A stretch of 64,000 nt of DNA from Helianthus annuus (taxonomy: Eukaryota; Streptophyta; Magnoliopsida; Asterales; Asteraceae). The translations under genes were made by a program, and so were the position numbers. The first letter of the stretch is position 1; every line of letters begins with the position of its first letter. This document shows positions 1 through 11,520 of the stretch, one piece after another. The DNA lies in the NCBI RefSeq assembly GCF_002127325.2, contig NC_035437.2, positions 166,252,263 through 166,316,262 of the forward strand, given 5' to 3'. The notes beneath the pieces are model-generated. The model had not been told where the DNA came from and did no database searches. It was given only the letters and a program-made list of their open reading frames with translations.

Positions 1-1233
1 TGTCGTTCTGGACCGCTTCCTTTGCATCCATGCGAAAAACTCTCGCATTTGACTTCTTTGTCTCTTCCGCCTTCTTGGCATACTTTGGGCAGTTACTCTT
101 GATATGCCCCTTTTCATTGCAACCGAAGCAGGTTGCGTCCTTGATCTTTTTGCACTCTACAGTCTTATGATCCTTGGACTTGCATAGTCCACAGGAAGGA
201 GTCTTTGATTGCGACTGTGAGTTCGATGCAAATCTGCATTTCCCCGAGTGGGGTTTCTTGCAGATCTTGCAGTTGGGCCTTTCACCAGTTTGCCCATCCT
301 TCTTTGCTTCCGACCCTCTTTTGCCTTCACCGTTTCCACGGTGCTTCTTCCCTGATCTTCGTGAGGTATCATCCTCACGCTTTCTTTTCTCAGCCTCCTT
401 GTTCCTTAGTGTCCTCAGACGGACAGCATCTAAAGTTAGAGACAAGGAGAGGTCAGTAACTGACCTGAAGGTCGTCGGCCGGGAGGCTTTTACACTCGCC
501 TTTATTGCAGGCTCCAAGCCCCCAATAAAACGGGCGATTCTTCGGGGTTCTGGTGTCACAAGGTATGGGACCAGACGAGACATTGTATTGAAACTCGTCA
601 AATATGCCTGGCAGTCCAGGTTCGTCATCACCAGTGACACAAAGTCAGCAGGATCTTCTCAACCTCATGCTGAGGGCAGTAGTTTTCCTTAATGAGAGCA
701 ATAAATTCCTCCCATGTCATCTTGTACAAAGCAGACTTACCAGATGCCTGCACCAACGCCCTCCACCATGCAAGGGCCTCGCCCTTAAATGACTGGGACA
801 CATATTTCACCACATCCCTCGCTGCACACCCGCTGATGTCCACAATAGTGTCCATCTCATCTAGCCAGGTGATACAATCAACAGCACCTTTCTCCCCTGT
901 AAATTCCCGGGGCTTACACGATACAAAGTATTTGTAGGTGCAACCCTTAGCATTTGATGCATCAGTATATTCTCTATCGTGATGAACGCTGTTCTCAGTG
1001 GACGAGTGTTTGTCGTCATCTTTCTTGGGTTCAGAGGGTGGTTTGGAGTGTGTCTTTGGTTTAGAGGGTGGTTTTGACACGGTTCTGCCTTGGGACTCAG
1101 TATATTGACGATCAAGAGCTGCCTGAACATCATTGTCAATCAGAGCCTTCAGTTGTGCGCCTGTCAGATGTACTGGCGTATTGTCGTATTCATCATCATC
1201 AGTATGGCTATTCTCTCCGTTGGGATCCGCCAT
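1..1233 (-). pseudogene. Gypsy gag, frameshifted and cut by the window edge
   Basis: Structural capsid/nucleocapsid protein of the minus-strand Gypsy element. The start is the ATG at 1233 (MADPNGEN), followed by an acidic/Ser-Lys-rich N-terminus and the retrotransposon gag fold (CKPREFTGEKGAVDCITWLDEM, then GEALAWWRALVQ and a WEEFIALIKENYCPQHEVEK block). The frame breaks near 625-645: frame 1 ends at a stop at 628, while the family pattern (NLDCQAYLTSFNTMSRLVPY, then a basic linker) continues open in another frame to the window edge. Near 130-290 three Cys/His clusters follow: CKICKKPHSGKC, CGLCKSKDHKTVEC and a CCHC zinc knuckle CFGCNEKGHIKSNC (about 90-130). A 3' splice-like site (TTCTGTAACAG) lies about 15 bp upstream of the ATG. 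Confidence 0.85.
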
Positions 1234-1560
1234 TGTAACTTGAATCTGTTACAGAAGATAACAAAATTTTATTCAGGAGATTATTATATAATTGTCTTTT
1301 ATGACAATTTGTCAACCATGGTACAGAGACCATATTTGGTTAACTTATTATTTCATTAAATATTTGGATTTGAATATATCCTATTTCAGCTATATAAATA
1401 GTATTGGCGGCATAAAGCCTAATCACGAGGATGTTTTATAATATTAGCCGAGATTTCAGAGAATCAAAGGCATAGAGAGTTGAATCGTAGTTCTTTTATC
1501 TCTTTCTGACAGAGAGTCATAGACTACCACTGCCTTTTGTCTTTATAAGACAATTATTAT
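1234..1560 (-). other. Non-coding leader between tandem array and gag
   Basis: AT-rich stretch immediately 5' of gag on the minus strand. No coding frame is supported. A pyrimidine-rich tract ending in CAG about 15 bp before the gag ATG could serve as a 3' splice site for a gag message. Confidence 0.4.
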
Positions 1561-2035
1561 GGCCCATAGGCACTACACCTCTAATGGATGTTTTAATATG
1601 GTTGGCCCGTAGGCACTACATCTCTAATGGATGTTTTAATATGGTTGGCCCGTAGGCACTACATCTCTAACGGATGTTTTTAATATGGTTGGCACGTAGG
1701 CACTACATCTCTAACGGATGTTTTTAATATGGTTGGCCCGTAGGCACTACATCTCTAACGGATGTTTTTAATAATACTGGCCGTAGGCACTACATCACTA
1801 ACGGATGTTTTAATAATACTGGCCCGTAGGCACTACATCACTAATGGATGTTTTAATAATACTGGCCCGTAGGCATTACATCACCAATGGATGTTTTAAT
1901 AATACTGGCCCGTAGGCACTACATCACTAATGGATGTTTTAATAATACTGGCCCGTAGGCACTACATCACTAATGGATGTTTTAATAATACTGGCCCGTA
2001 GGCACTACATCACTAATGGATGTTTTAATAATATT
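1561..2035 (-). repeat. 43-bp tandem array, 11 units
   Basis: Eleven head-to-tail units start at 1561, 1604, 1647, 1691, 1735, 1779, 1821, 1864, 1907, 1950 and 1993, with period 42-44 bp. The unit core on the plus strand is GGCCCGTAGGCACTACATC followed by a CTAA(T/C)GGATGTTTTAATA tail. The first five units end in TATGGTT or a similar tail, and the later ones in ATAATACT, so the array has two sub-types in two contiguous blocks, as expected from stepwise duplication. It lies inside the retrotransposon leader between the extra ORF and gag. Confidence 0.95.
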
Positions 2036-2568
2036 GATCACCTTTATTGGTGATTTAACCCACGATTTATAAATCATTTAGTTGGGTTTTCAAATCCTTA
2101 AAGGATTATTGTATAAGAATGACGTGCGTGATTTTAACGAATCACATCTGCCATGATTGTTAACATGCGTACAGAGGTTAACAGGGAAGCAGAATCTTTT
2201 CATTTAGGTCGTACCATCTTGACTGGATCTTAAAAGACACCAAGCTAGGTTTCACCTTTAAGATTCTTTATCTAGGCAGATCAATATAAAAGGAATGGTT
2301 TTGATTTATTTTATACATATTAAAACAAAACTCATAACATACATTCCAAAATCTCAATTACATTTACATATTGCCCTAAACGGGCCTTTCAAATAGTACA
2401 TACCTCCATAGGGGTTTAAAAATAAGTGACAAGTCCACGCAGGGACTAGTACAAGATAGATGTCCATGCAAGGACTAAAGATAAGTCCACGTAGGGACTG
2501 AAATACGATAAGTGTCCACGTAGGGACTTATTTCAAAGTAGAAATTACATTAGTACAACTATTAAGGG
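2036..2568 (-). other. Leader spacer with short GTCCACGTAGGGACT repeats
   Basis: Non-coding. Between about 2425 and 2530 a 14-15 bp motif (GTCCACG(T/C)AGGGACT and a GTCCATGCAAGGACT variant) recurs four times at about 32-35 bp spacing. The motif is partly self-complementary (AGTCC...GGACT). No gene is seen. Confidence 0.6.
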
Positions 2569-3783
2569 CTAATGGTCACGTTTCTTCTTTTTGCCCTTTA
2601 GTAGGTTCGCCAAGCCCTTGAGAAATCCTCGGTGGCTTTTCTTTTCTTCCTCGAACTCTCTCTCCACACGATCTAGTCGATGGAGTATTTCTTCCTGTTC
2701 CGGAGGAGAGAATCGTGGTTGTGGCGCTTGATGCGGAACTGGAGGTCTGGGAGGTATTGGATACCCATGAGCTGAGTAGTCCGGTGGTCCCATGTTTCCA
2801 TGTGCTCCGTCGGGGTAGCGCGCATTATATCTTGCCGACACCACATATGGGTCGCGCTCATAGCCGTAGTTGTATTGTGCTTGTGACGGTTCGAACGGGT
2901 TGTAAGCCGTTGGACCCGTGTAAGCAGGTATGGGTTGGTCATACCCAAATGGTGGCGAATTTTGTGCAGCTGGTGCGGAGTTCGCCTCCTGTATAGGACT
3001 TGAAGGTCCTTCTTCTTGTAGTGGCGGATAGTGGCTACTACTAGAATGTCGGGGAGCGCTGAAATGGATACCCCCTCCTCCTCGTGTAGACATACGAGCA
3101 TTTGTTCTCCTACGCCTTGGCGGATCAGGTATTACTGGTTGCGCCGGTGGCGGAGGTGGTGGCGTAACTGCCTCAAAGCGTGAATCCTCAGAGGGATCCT
3201 GTGGATGTCGCGGTTGCTGAGATGTCTGTTGAGGTGGCGTGTAGTACCACTCATGTCGGTCAAACATCGCTTGGAAACTGTCAGGTCCTTGATAGGGCGT
3301 GCCATGGAAGGATGACCCATCAGAGACTTCTATCGGATGCGTGGGCGTACCACGGGCAGGTTCAGTTGGATTAGTATCTTCATCCATATGGTCTTCGGAG
3401 AAATGATCTTGTGGCCCTAATGGAACAAAGCCTGAAGGTTCCTGTATGTAGTCAGCTGGATTAAACTGACCTATGTAGTAGGGAGTAGGGTCGTCATAAT
3501 TCCGGGTCGAAACCGAACGTTGTAGAGGTATGAAGGAAGGTTGTGGGTTGTTGGGATCATTTTCTGAGTTTGGCCCAAAGGAGTGCCGGTAGGATGGCGT
3601 CGAGCTGTGCGAAGTGGAATGCCTCGCGGGTTCGTAAAGATCTCTTCGTCGTTGTGGCTCTTCGCTCCGTGTCATCGAAGGATGTCTTGTACCAGATGGT
3701 CCAGCTTCGTTATCGTGATGTGTCACGACTTCTCCTCTGCCTCTTCTTCCCCTTCCTCTTCCTCGGAATATAACAGGTGGCAT
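2569..3783 (-). CDS. Extra 5' ORF of the Gypsy element (proline-rich, basic ends)
   Basis: A 404-codon open frame between the primer site and gag. I take the ATG at 3783 (MPPVIFRGRGRGRRGRGE) as start; the frame is open to an ATG at 3894, but that extension looks like leader and ends in a 3' splice-like TTATTAAGCAG just before 3783. Visible parts: an RG-rich basic N-terminus (residues 6-17) resembling RGG-type RNA-binding tails; a long Ser/Pro/Gln/Tyr-rich low-complexity middle with PPPPPP near residue 215 and repeated YN/YG motifs near 300-345; then a predicted charged helix near 365-385 (EEILHRLDRVEREFEEEKKS) and a very basic end (LLKGKKKKRDH). No protease, RT, integrase or envelope motif is seen. 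I recall similar ORFs in sunflower-type Gypsy copies but know no assigned function. The frame is intact although gag is broken. Confidence 0.7.
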   Translation of the reverse strand: MPPVIFRGRGRGRRGRGEVVTHHDNEAGPSGTRHPSMTRSEEPQRRRDLYEPARHSTSHSSTPSYRHSFGPNSENDPNNPQPSFIPLQRSVSTRNYDDPTPYYIGQFNPADYIQEPSGFVPLGPQDHFSEDHMDEDTNPTEPARGTPTHPIEVSDGSSFHGTPYQGPDSFQAMFDRHEWYYTPPQQTSQQPRHPQDPSEDSRFEAVTPPPPPPAQPVIPDPPRRRRTNARMSTRGGGGIHFSAPRHSSSSHYPPLQEEGPSSPIQEANSAPAAQNSPPFGYDQPIPAYTGPTAYNPFEPSQAQYNYGYERDPYVVSARYNARYPDGAHGNMGPPDYSAHGYPIPPRPPVPHQAPQPRFSPPEQEEILHRLDRVEREFEEEKKSHRGFLKGLANLLKGKKKKRDH

Positions 3784-3956
3784 TTTCCTGCTTAATAAAA
3801 CTTTAAATACGAATAATAAAAGAAAAGACAAAATTTTGCCATTCCTCTTCGAATTGTTATTCCAATTTTGTCCTAAGTTCTTGTCTAGACTCAAGTATGT
3901 GCAATTGTGTCATTGAGATTAAACACAATAGGGTAGTGTTTAATTCACTCAATGTT

Positions 3957-3969
3957 GGCTCTGATACCA
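3957..3969 (-). other. Primer binding site, tRNA-iMet
   Basis: On the minus strand this reads TGGTATCAGAGCC, complementary to the 3' end of plant initiator tRNA-Met. It lies four bases inside the LTR end at 3974, which fixes element orientation and the LTR boundary. Confidence 0.93.
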
Positions 3970-3973
3970 ACCC

Positions 3974-6900
3974 TGTCACACCCCGATTTCCACGTGTCTC
4001 ACCGGTGGTCCCGGTGGGGGATTACCGTGACGATGTTGGCAACAATATAGTCAAACCACACAATTATATAATGCACAGCGGAAGCTTAAGATAAATATAT
4101 AAACTTCAACCTCTGGTTGTAATATCAAATGTATTACAGAAGTTGAATATATCCACAGCGGATCAAAATAAATAAATATTGTTCATTCAGATACGGCATC
4201 GAGTTTGCGAGACTATTCGTGATGCTTAGGCAGCTAATACCAGCCAATTTCGTCTAGTACCTGCACTTAATCTTTTTGGGGAAAATACGTCAGTTTACAC
4301 TGGTAAATACATTCAACTGACACATTTGAAAATGTTTATTAAAATTGATTTGAATGCACAAGGCACAAACTCTTTTATAACTTGGGAAAATTATAATAAA
4401 ATCTTGTGAACGTTTTACATGTTCTTTTATGCGTTCAGTAGCCCGGGTCGTGCCGGGTTAAAGATTTATAGACACACCACATTGCGTAAAACCGTAGTAT
4501 AAAAACCAACGGCTACGTCTTTTAATTTAATGTCGACACTTTATACCGGGTGTACGCCTACACCGGGATGTCGATGGTCGTGGCCATTTCGTAAAATGAT
4601 GCCAAGGATATCCGGGACAACGGTCATTAAACCCCCCAAAGGCTTATAAGAAACAAAACTGTTTAAATGAGCCGATCATATTATTTAATTAACCACCTAA
4701 ACGATGGAAGAATACAATGCTCAATCAAGCGGTATTAATATACCGTAACCCAAGCCCATATAGGGGAAATAAGTTAAAGTATTTACCTTTGCAAGTATAT
4801 TTCCTTAATTTGGATTAAATCACCGATAGCTTTTACTGGGGCTCCTAATCTGGAACGAAGGTTTTAATTAACCTCTTAGAATCCTAACGAGTCGTTATAA
4901 TGGCCGTAGCCTAGACCGGTTGGTTCCGATATATATAGATATGGTTTAATCGCACGAAAAGGCGAAAACCGAGAATGGAATGTGATTCTGCCCCAAACAA
5001 GTTCAGAGACTTGTTTTATATGGGCTCAATGTTCACACTCTGGATTTTGGGGTTCAAATAATATAATTTGACCCGTATCGGCTAATTTATGAAAACTTGT
5101 TTCATAAGCCGAACCGTGCGCGCAATAGGCGAAACGGTTAACTATGAGAGTCGTACGCTTATTTCCTAAGTCAATATGCCTTAAAGAGGTTGTGGTATCA
5201 GTAGGATACCTTCCGTGATGCCCGTAACGAGTTTAAGTTAATATTATGCCCCGTAGGGGTTTTTCGGTCATTTTAAAGACTTTAAAAGGGCTTCTCGAGT
5301 TCTACAGGAAATCTGAGTTTCCCGAACAGCTTATAAAGCTTAAAATACTTTATTTATTATTTAAAACCAGTAGCAACTGGAATCGGGTCAAAAGACCTTG
5401 TAGAACTCATGTTTTGGCCGAAAAGGGCATATTCGGTATTAACCGAATCGTAGCCATAACCGCAGGTTATGAGCAAGGTAAAAATTATTAAAAATCTTTA
5501 AAATTCCCAAAATATTAATTTATAACAGTGGGTAAAAGATTTGGTGACGAAATCTCGGTTTAGATAGGCGTTATGCTAATTGCGCCGTTTATTACAAAAG
5601 TTTATTTTAATTTACGCTAATTAGCATATCTCCCATTCTAGACCTCGGATTGACGTGAAACTTTACGAACATGCTTATAATTTAATAAGCAAGGTTCTGG
5701 TCCGTTCATGTGTCCGGAATACTCGTTTTATTTTCAAAAGGCCGTTATGGTCAACTTTTAGGCGAATGACGGAAATGCGCAAAAGACTCGGATAACTCGT
5801 GAACCGATCACAGAGGTTTATACCGACATGTGACCTGGTCCTAAGAGAGTCCTAAGGCATATCTATACCTCACTAAAACGGGTCAGAACTGAAGTCAATG
5901 CAAAAGTCAAACTTTTGTGACATTCGGCTCCGAACCGGGTCAATATAGCAAATGATCGATTCAAACGAGCGCAAACAAGTTTATATACTTATTATCATGT
6001 TTTATAAGTGTCAAAACAGGTTTCATAACATATACATTACAGATTATGCATAAATCGCTAAAATAGCTTTCTGTTGACTTTTTAACCGCACGTTTGACTC
6101 GATATTTGACATAGTTAGAGTGGTGATCAGGGGGAACCCTTTTAGAGGTTTATTACCCACATAAATACCAACTCATAACCACTTTTGATTCGTCATAAGA
6201 CTGAACCATCACTGATTTATTGTAAAGTCAAACCGTAGTTACGACGGTTTGGTTTTTAGCTATTTACTAATCATAAACTGAATTGTAAATGATCTAGGCA
6301 ACTTACAGAAGTTGAGAGCTGATTATAGAGCAGAGAAGAGGACTTGAGGGCTCTTGCAATGACCAGAGATGTGTGTTTTTGGTGTTGTGAATGTTATGTG
6401 CATAATGTGGCTATTTATAGCCAATGCCAAGCATCCATGATCATTACAAACACCTACAACAGTCCAGAGATGATGGGTAGGTGTCCCAGAGGGCTATGGG
6501 TCGAGTAGGGGGCGCCCATGCCTCATTGATTGATTGTTTGGTCGTTCATAAGCTCCAAAAGGCATGTAGTTACTAACATTCTGCATCTGGGCACTTTACG
6601 CGACCCGCATGGAAGTTCCATGCGTTTATAATGCGGGTCGCCTAAGATTCATATATCAGATGCGTAAAACAGGAGGCTCGCGGCCCGCCTCAACTTAAGT
6701 CTAACCTTCACGCGGGTCGCGAGAGGTTGAAATTCCAGAAATCTTAAATCTTTTGAAATGATTACGAAATCCTGGTAATTAATAACGAAATCTTTCGTAA
6801 TGATTTACCTGACCTTTCGGTTTTGAAGGGGTAACTTTGCGGTTTGGCCCTCGGTTATTTACCGATAGGGGCCTCGTGTTATTTACCCGCATTTTTAAGT

Positions 6901-7367
6901 CCCCGGCTAGTTTATTAATTATTTGGAAAGTCTTAACTTTCACTGTTGACGCTTTTAACCCTTCTCCTACGAATTCGATCGTAACTTTCTCGTTTCATAA
7001 CGAAACTTCGCGAAATTTATATGTTATATTTTAGTGAGTGTATAATACCGTTACAAAGCCTTGGGAACGTTAAAGGGTCACTCAGAGGTATAATTAAACA
7101 TGTTGACACAGTTAACCCCTGTAGTTTGTAATCTCTCACTTTCTTTCGTGTTTCGCCTTCGTACGATCTATGATACATTCGTTCGAAGGTTCAAGCATTT
7201 ATTTAGGGTTACTATACAGTATATTTACCCTTGTTGACATTTATAACCCTCGAATTTACATACTTTCAAGGTTTGTCAAAATTAGTCCTTTATTTATTAT
7301 AGATGCCACATGTAATCAAATGACACGTGTTAACACATTATTGGACACAAAAATTTGAGGTGTTACA
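3974..7367 (-). repeat. 5' LTR (3394 bp) of the minus-strand Gypsy element
   Basis: On the minus strand the LTR runs from TGTAACACCTC (7367) to GGGGTGTGACA (3974). The solo LTR at 7847-11233 matches it in opposite orientation over its length, which confirms both ends. A TATA-like CTATAAATAGCC-type site lies on the minus strand near 6410-6420. Upstream of it, at 6598-6720, there is a cluster of GC-rich inverted motifs (GCGACCCGC/GCGGGTCGC, GCGGCCCGC/GCGGGTCGC). Short ORFs inside are not supported as genes. Confidence 0.92.
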
Positions 7368-7846
7368 CCCCCTCATAAGTTAACTACTATTAATACTATA
7401 ACCCGGCTATTTAGGACTGTATCCCTGCTGACTCAGACTACTTAGCCGAGGGTAACGTCACCGCCAAAAGCGGGGCCTACCACAATTTGCATTAATAACT
7501 TAATTCATTATCTTTCAATAATCCGACCCTTTAGGATTGTATCCTTGCTGACTCAAACTACTGGGTTGAGGGTAACGTCGCCTTCAAAAGAGGGGCCTAC
7601 TACAATAACTAAGATAATCTCTTAAACAAGTGTAAAAGTGCAAAAATAATCAAAGGTTATACTAATACACATGTCGGATCCAAGTGATTCATCTTGTCTA
7701 TCTGTTTTTATTTTATTTTTATTTTCAGCATTTAGTTAGTTTTTATTTTTCTTAGTTTAAAACATTTTTCTAACTTTTTGATTTGATTAGACGTTGAGGA
7801 TAAACCGGTATTAAAAGCTCTTGTGTCCTTGGACGACCTCGGTATC
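7368..7846 (+). repeat. 5' LTR fragment of the Athila-like element, part 1
   Basis: Matches the 3' LTR from about 16920 to 17397 nearly base for base, including the paired GACTCA(G/A)ACTACT...GAGGGTAACGTC segments. It ends at the solo LTR insertion point (GGTATC|). It continues at 11239 after the solo LTR and its TSD. Confidence 0.93.
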
Positions 7847-10800
7847 TGTAACACCTCGAAATTTTGCGTCCAATAATGTGTTAACACGTGTCATTTGATT
7901 ACACGTGGCATTTATATTAAATAAAGGACAAATTTTGACAAACCTTGAGAGTATATAAATTCGAGGGTTATAAATGTCAACAAGGGTAAATATACTGTAT
8001 AGTAACCCTAAATAATGCTTGAATCTTCAAACGAATAAATCATAGATCGTACAGAAGCGAAACGCAAAAGAAAGTGAGAGATTACAAGCTACAGGGGTTA
8101 ACCGTGTCAACATGTTTAATTATACCTCTGAGTGACCCTTTGACGTTCCCAAGGCCGTGTAACGGTATTGTACACTCACTAAAATATAATATATAAATTT
8201 CGCGAAGTTTCGTTATGAAACGAGAAAGTACGATCGAATTCGTAGGAGAAGGGTTAAAAGCGTCAATAATGAAAGTTAAGGCTTTCTGAATAATCAATAA
8301 ACTAACCGGGGACTTAACAACGCGGGTAAATAACACGAGGTCCTTAGTAGTAATTAACCGAGGGCCAAACCGCAAAGTTACCCCTTCAAACCCGAAAGGT
8401 CAGGTAAATCATTACGAAAGATTTCGTTATTAATTGCCAGATTCTGTTAATCATTACAAAAGATTTAAGAATTCAGAAAATATAACCTCTCGCGGCCCGC
8501 GTGAGGTTTAGGCATAAGTTGAGGCGGGCCGCGAGCCTCCTCATTTACTCGCCTGATTTCTTAAACTCAGGCGGCCCGCGTAAAAATGCATGGGAACTCC
8601 CATGCGGGCCGCGTGGGACGCCCAGATGCAGAAAACTTGTAACTACTTGCCTTTTGGAGCCTTTGAACGACCAACAACCAATAAATGAGGCATGGGCACC
8701 CTATGCTCGACCCATATCACTTAGGGGCACCTGCCCATCATCCATGATCACTTATAGCATGTGTTGTGATGATCTAATGGCCTTGTAAACACTATAAATA
8801 GCCACACTTGGCTCATAAGTTCACCACACCTCAAACACACTCATCTGATCATTTCAAGAGCTCTCAAGCATTCCTCTGTGTTCTTAAGTCTTCTCTCAAG
8901 CTTCTGTAAGTGATCTAACCCTTTGTGGTTTCACATTTCCTTAGTAAATAGCTAAAAACCAAACCGTCGTAAATACGGTATGACTTTAAAATAAATCAGT
9001 GATGGTTCAGTCTTATGACGAATCAAAAGTAGTTTTGAGTTGGTATTTATGTGGGTAATAAACCCCTAAAAGGGTTCCCTCTGATCACCACTCTAACTAT
9101 GTCAAATATCGAGTCAAACGCGCACTTAAAAAGTCAACAGAAAGTCATTTTGCCGTTTTCTACATAATCTGTAATGTATACGTTATGAAACCTGTTTTGA
9201 TGTTCATAAAACATGATATTAAGCATATAAACTTGTTTGCGCTCGTTTGAATCGACCATTTGCTATATTGACCCGGTTCGGAGCCGAATGTCGCAAAAGT
9301 TTGACTTTTGCTTTGACTTCAGTTCTGACCCGTTTTAGTGAGGTATAGATATGCCTTAGGACTCTCTTAGGACCAGGTTACATGATGGTATAAACCTCTG
9401 TGATCGGTTCATGAGTTATCCGAGTCTTTTGCGCATTTCCGTTAATCGCCTAAAAGTTGACCGTAACGCCATTTTGAAAATAAAACGAGTATTTCGGACA
9501 CGTGAACGGACCAGAACCTTGCTTATTAAATTATAAGCATGTCCTTAAAGTTTCACGTCAATCCGAGGTCTAGAATGAGAGTTATGCTAAATAGCGCAAT
9601 TAAAGTAAACTTTTGTAATAAACGGCGCAATTAGCATAACGCCTATCTAAACCCAAATTTCGCCACCAAAACTTTTACCCACTGTATTAAAATAATATTT
9701 TGGGAATTTTAAAGATTTTTAATAATTTTTACCTTGCTCATAACCTGCGGTTATGGCTACGGTTCGGTAAATACCGAATATGCCCTTTTCGGCCAAAACT
9801 TGAGTTCTACAAGGTCTTTTGACCCGATTCCAGTTGCTACTGATTTTAAATAATAAATAAAGTATTTTAGACTCTATAAACTGTTCGGGAAACTCAGATT
9901 TCCTGTAGAACTCGAAAACCCCTTTTTAAAGTCTTTAAAATGACCGAAAAGCCCTACGGGGCGTAATATTAACTTAAACTCGTTACGGGCCTCACGGAAG
10001 GTATCCTACTGATACCACAACCTCTTTAAGGCATATTGACCTAGGGAATAAGCGTAGGACTCTCATGGTTAACCGTTTCGCCTATTGCGCGCACGGTTCG
10101 GCTTATGAAACTAGTTTTCATAATTTAGCCGATACGGGTCAAATTATATTATTTGAACCCCAAATTCCAGAGTGTGAACCATAAACCCATATAAAACAAG
10201 TCTCTGAACTTGTTGGGTCAGAATCACACTCCATTCTCGGTTTTCGTCTTTTCGCGCGATTAAACCATATCTATATATATCTGAACCAACCGGTCTAGGC
10301 TACGGCTAATATAAGGACCCGTTAGGATTCTAAGAGGTTAATTAAAACCTTCGTTCCAGATTAGGAGCCCCGGTAAAAGCTATCGGCGATTTAATCGAAC
10401 TAAGGATATATACTTGCAAAGGTAAATACTTTAACTTATTTCCCCTATATGGGCTTGGGTTATGGTATGTTAATACCGCTTGATTGAGCATTATATTTTT
10501 CCATCGCTTAGGTGGTTAATTAAATAATATGATCGGCTCATTTAAACAGTTTTGTTTCTTAAAAGCCTTTGGGGGGTTTAATGACCGTTGTCCCGGATAT
10601 CCTTGGCATCATTTTACGAAATGGCCACGACCATCGACATCCCGGTGTAGGCGTACACCCGGTATATATTGTCGACATTAAATTAAAAGACGTAGCCGTT
10701 GGTTTTATACTACGGTTTTACGCAATGTGGTGTGTCTATAAATCTTTAACCCGGCACGACCCGGGCTACTGAACGCATAAAAGAACATGTAAAACGTTCA

Positions 10801-11233
10801 CAAGATTTTTAATAATTTTCCCAAGTTATAAAAGAGTTTGTGCCTTGTGCATTCAAATCAATTTTAATAAACATTTTCAAATGTGTCAGTTGAATGTATT
10901 TACCAGTGTAAACTGACGTATTTTCCCCAAAAAGATTAAGTGCAGGTACTATACGAAATTGGCTGGTATTAGCTTCCTAAGCATCACGAATAGTCTCGCA
11001 AACTCGATGCCGTATCTGAATGAACAATATTTATTTATTTTGATCCGCTGTGGATACATTCGACTTCTGTAATACATTTGATATTATCACCAGAGGTTGA
11101 AGTATATATTTATCTTTAAAGCTTCCGCTGTGCATTTATAAAATTGTGTGGTTTGACTATATTGTTGCCAACATCGTCACGGTAATCCCCCACCGGGCCC
11201 ACCGGTGATACACGTGGAAATCGGGGTGTGACA
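7847..11233 (+). repeat. Solo LTR (3387 bp) of the same Gypsy family as 3974-7367
   Basis: Starts TGTAACACCTCG and ends GGGGTGTGACA, with 5-bp flanks GTATC (7842-7846) and GGATC (11234-11238). The other LTR of the host element shows the empty site (GGTATCTTACC near 17391-17401), so this is a clean insertion followed by LTR-LTR recombination. TATA box TATAAATA is at 8793-8800, with GC palindromes GCGGCCCGC/GCGGGCCGC upstream at 8492-8610. It lies inverted to 3974-7367 with only 479 bp between, forming a 3.4 kb inverted repeat. Confidence 0.95.
8793..8800 (+). promoter_or_regulatory. TATA box of the solo LTR
   Basis: TATAAATA follows the GC-palindrome cluster by about 190 bp. The inverted counterpart is in the 3974-7367 LTR near 6410. 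This is the likely U3/R promoter; activity cannot be judged from sequence. Confidence 0.6.
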
Positions 11234-11392
11234 GGATCTTACCAACACTATACTACGTCCACGATGGGTGCACTTGCCCATATGTGTGTTTAGTGTTAGT
11301 GAATATCGTGTTTTATAAATTTAAAATTTGGCTAAAAGTGTAAAAAGGGGCTTAAATACTCATCAAAATAATATTACACTACACACGCATCA
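11234..11392 (+). repeat. 5' LTR fragment of the Athila-like element, part 2
   Basis: The first five bases (GGATC) are the solo LTR's TSD. The rest matches 17398-17551 of the 3' LTR and ends ACACACGCATCA, immediately before the primer site. Confidence 0.92.
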
Positions 11393-11398
11393 AGTTTT

Positions 11399-11415
11399 TG
11401 GCGCCGCTGCCGGGG
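11399..11415 (+). other. Primer binding site, tRNA-Asp type
   Basis: TGGCGCCGCTGCCGGGG matches the tRNA-Asp primer sequence used by Athila/Tat-type plant Gypsy elements, apart from one base of the pattern I know. It begins six bases after the LTR end. Confidence 0.85.
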
Positions 11416-11520
11416 ACACAAGGATTTTAAGAAAGTTAGGAATCAACGGCCTAATCATATTTTTATTTTTCTCTAATTTTTTAGGATTTTTTTTTGTTTT
11501 TCAGCTTCTGCAGAGCTCAG

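Larger units (their letters stand above)
1..7367 (-). mobile_element. Ty3/Gypsy LTR retrotransposon, 5' part only (window edge)
   Basis: Reading on the minus strand from the right: a 3.39 kb 5' LTR (7367-3974), a tRNA-iMet primer site (3969-3957), an extra proline-rich ORF (3783-2569), a spacer with an 11-unit tandem array, then gag (1233 to the window edge). Protease, RT, RNase H, integrase and the 3' LTR would lie beyond position 1. The element is inserted in the 5' LTR of the Athila-like element that continues at 7368: the sequence at 7368 onward matches the interior of that element's 3' LTR (from about 16920), so the missing first ~1.05 kb of its 5' LTR should lie left of the window. The gag carries a frameshift, so this copy is probably not autonomous. 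Lineage is uncertain; the extra ORF before gag recalls Ogre/Tat, while the gag and iMet primer site resemble large Asteraceae Gypsy families. Confidence 0.85.

Noticed and set aside
174..937. Plus-strand ORFs over the gag region
   Set aside because: They are antisense shadows of the minus-strand gag, which has recognisable motifs.
1561..2035. CRISPR-like regular repeats
   Set aside because: Units are contiguous with no unique spacers and lie in a plant retrotransposon leader.
3974..11233. The two 3.4 kb LTRs as the two ends of one element
   Set aside because: They are in opposite orientation, and each has its own insertion context; LTRs of one element are direct repeats.
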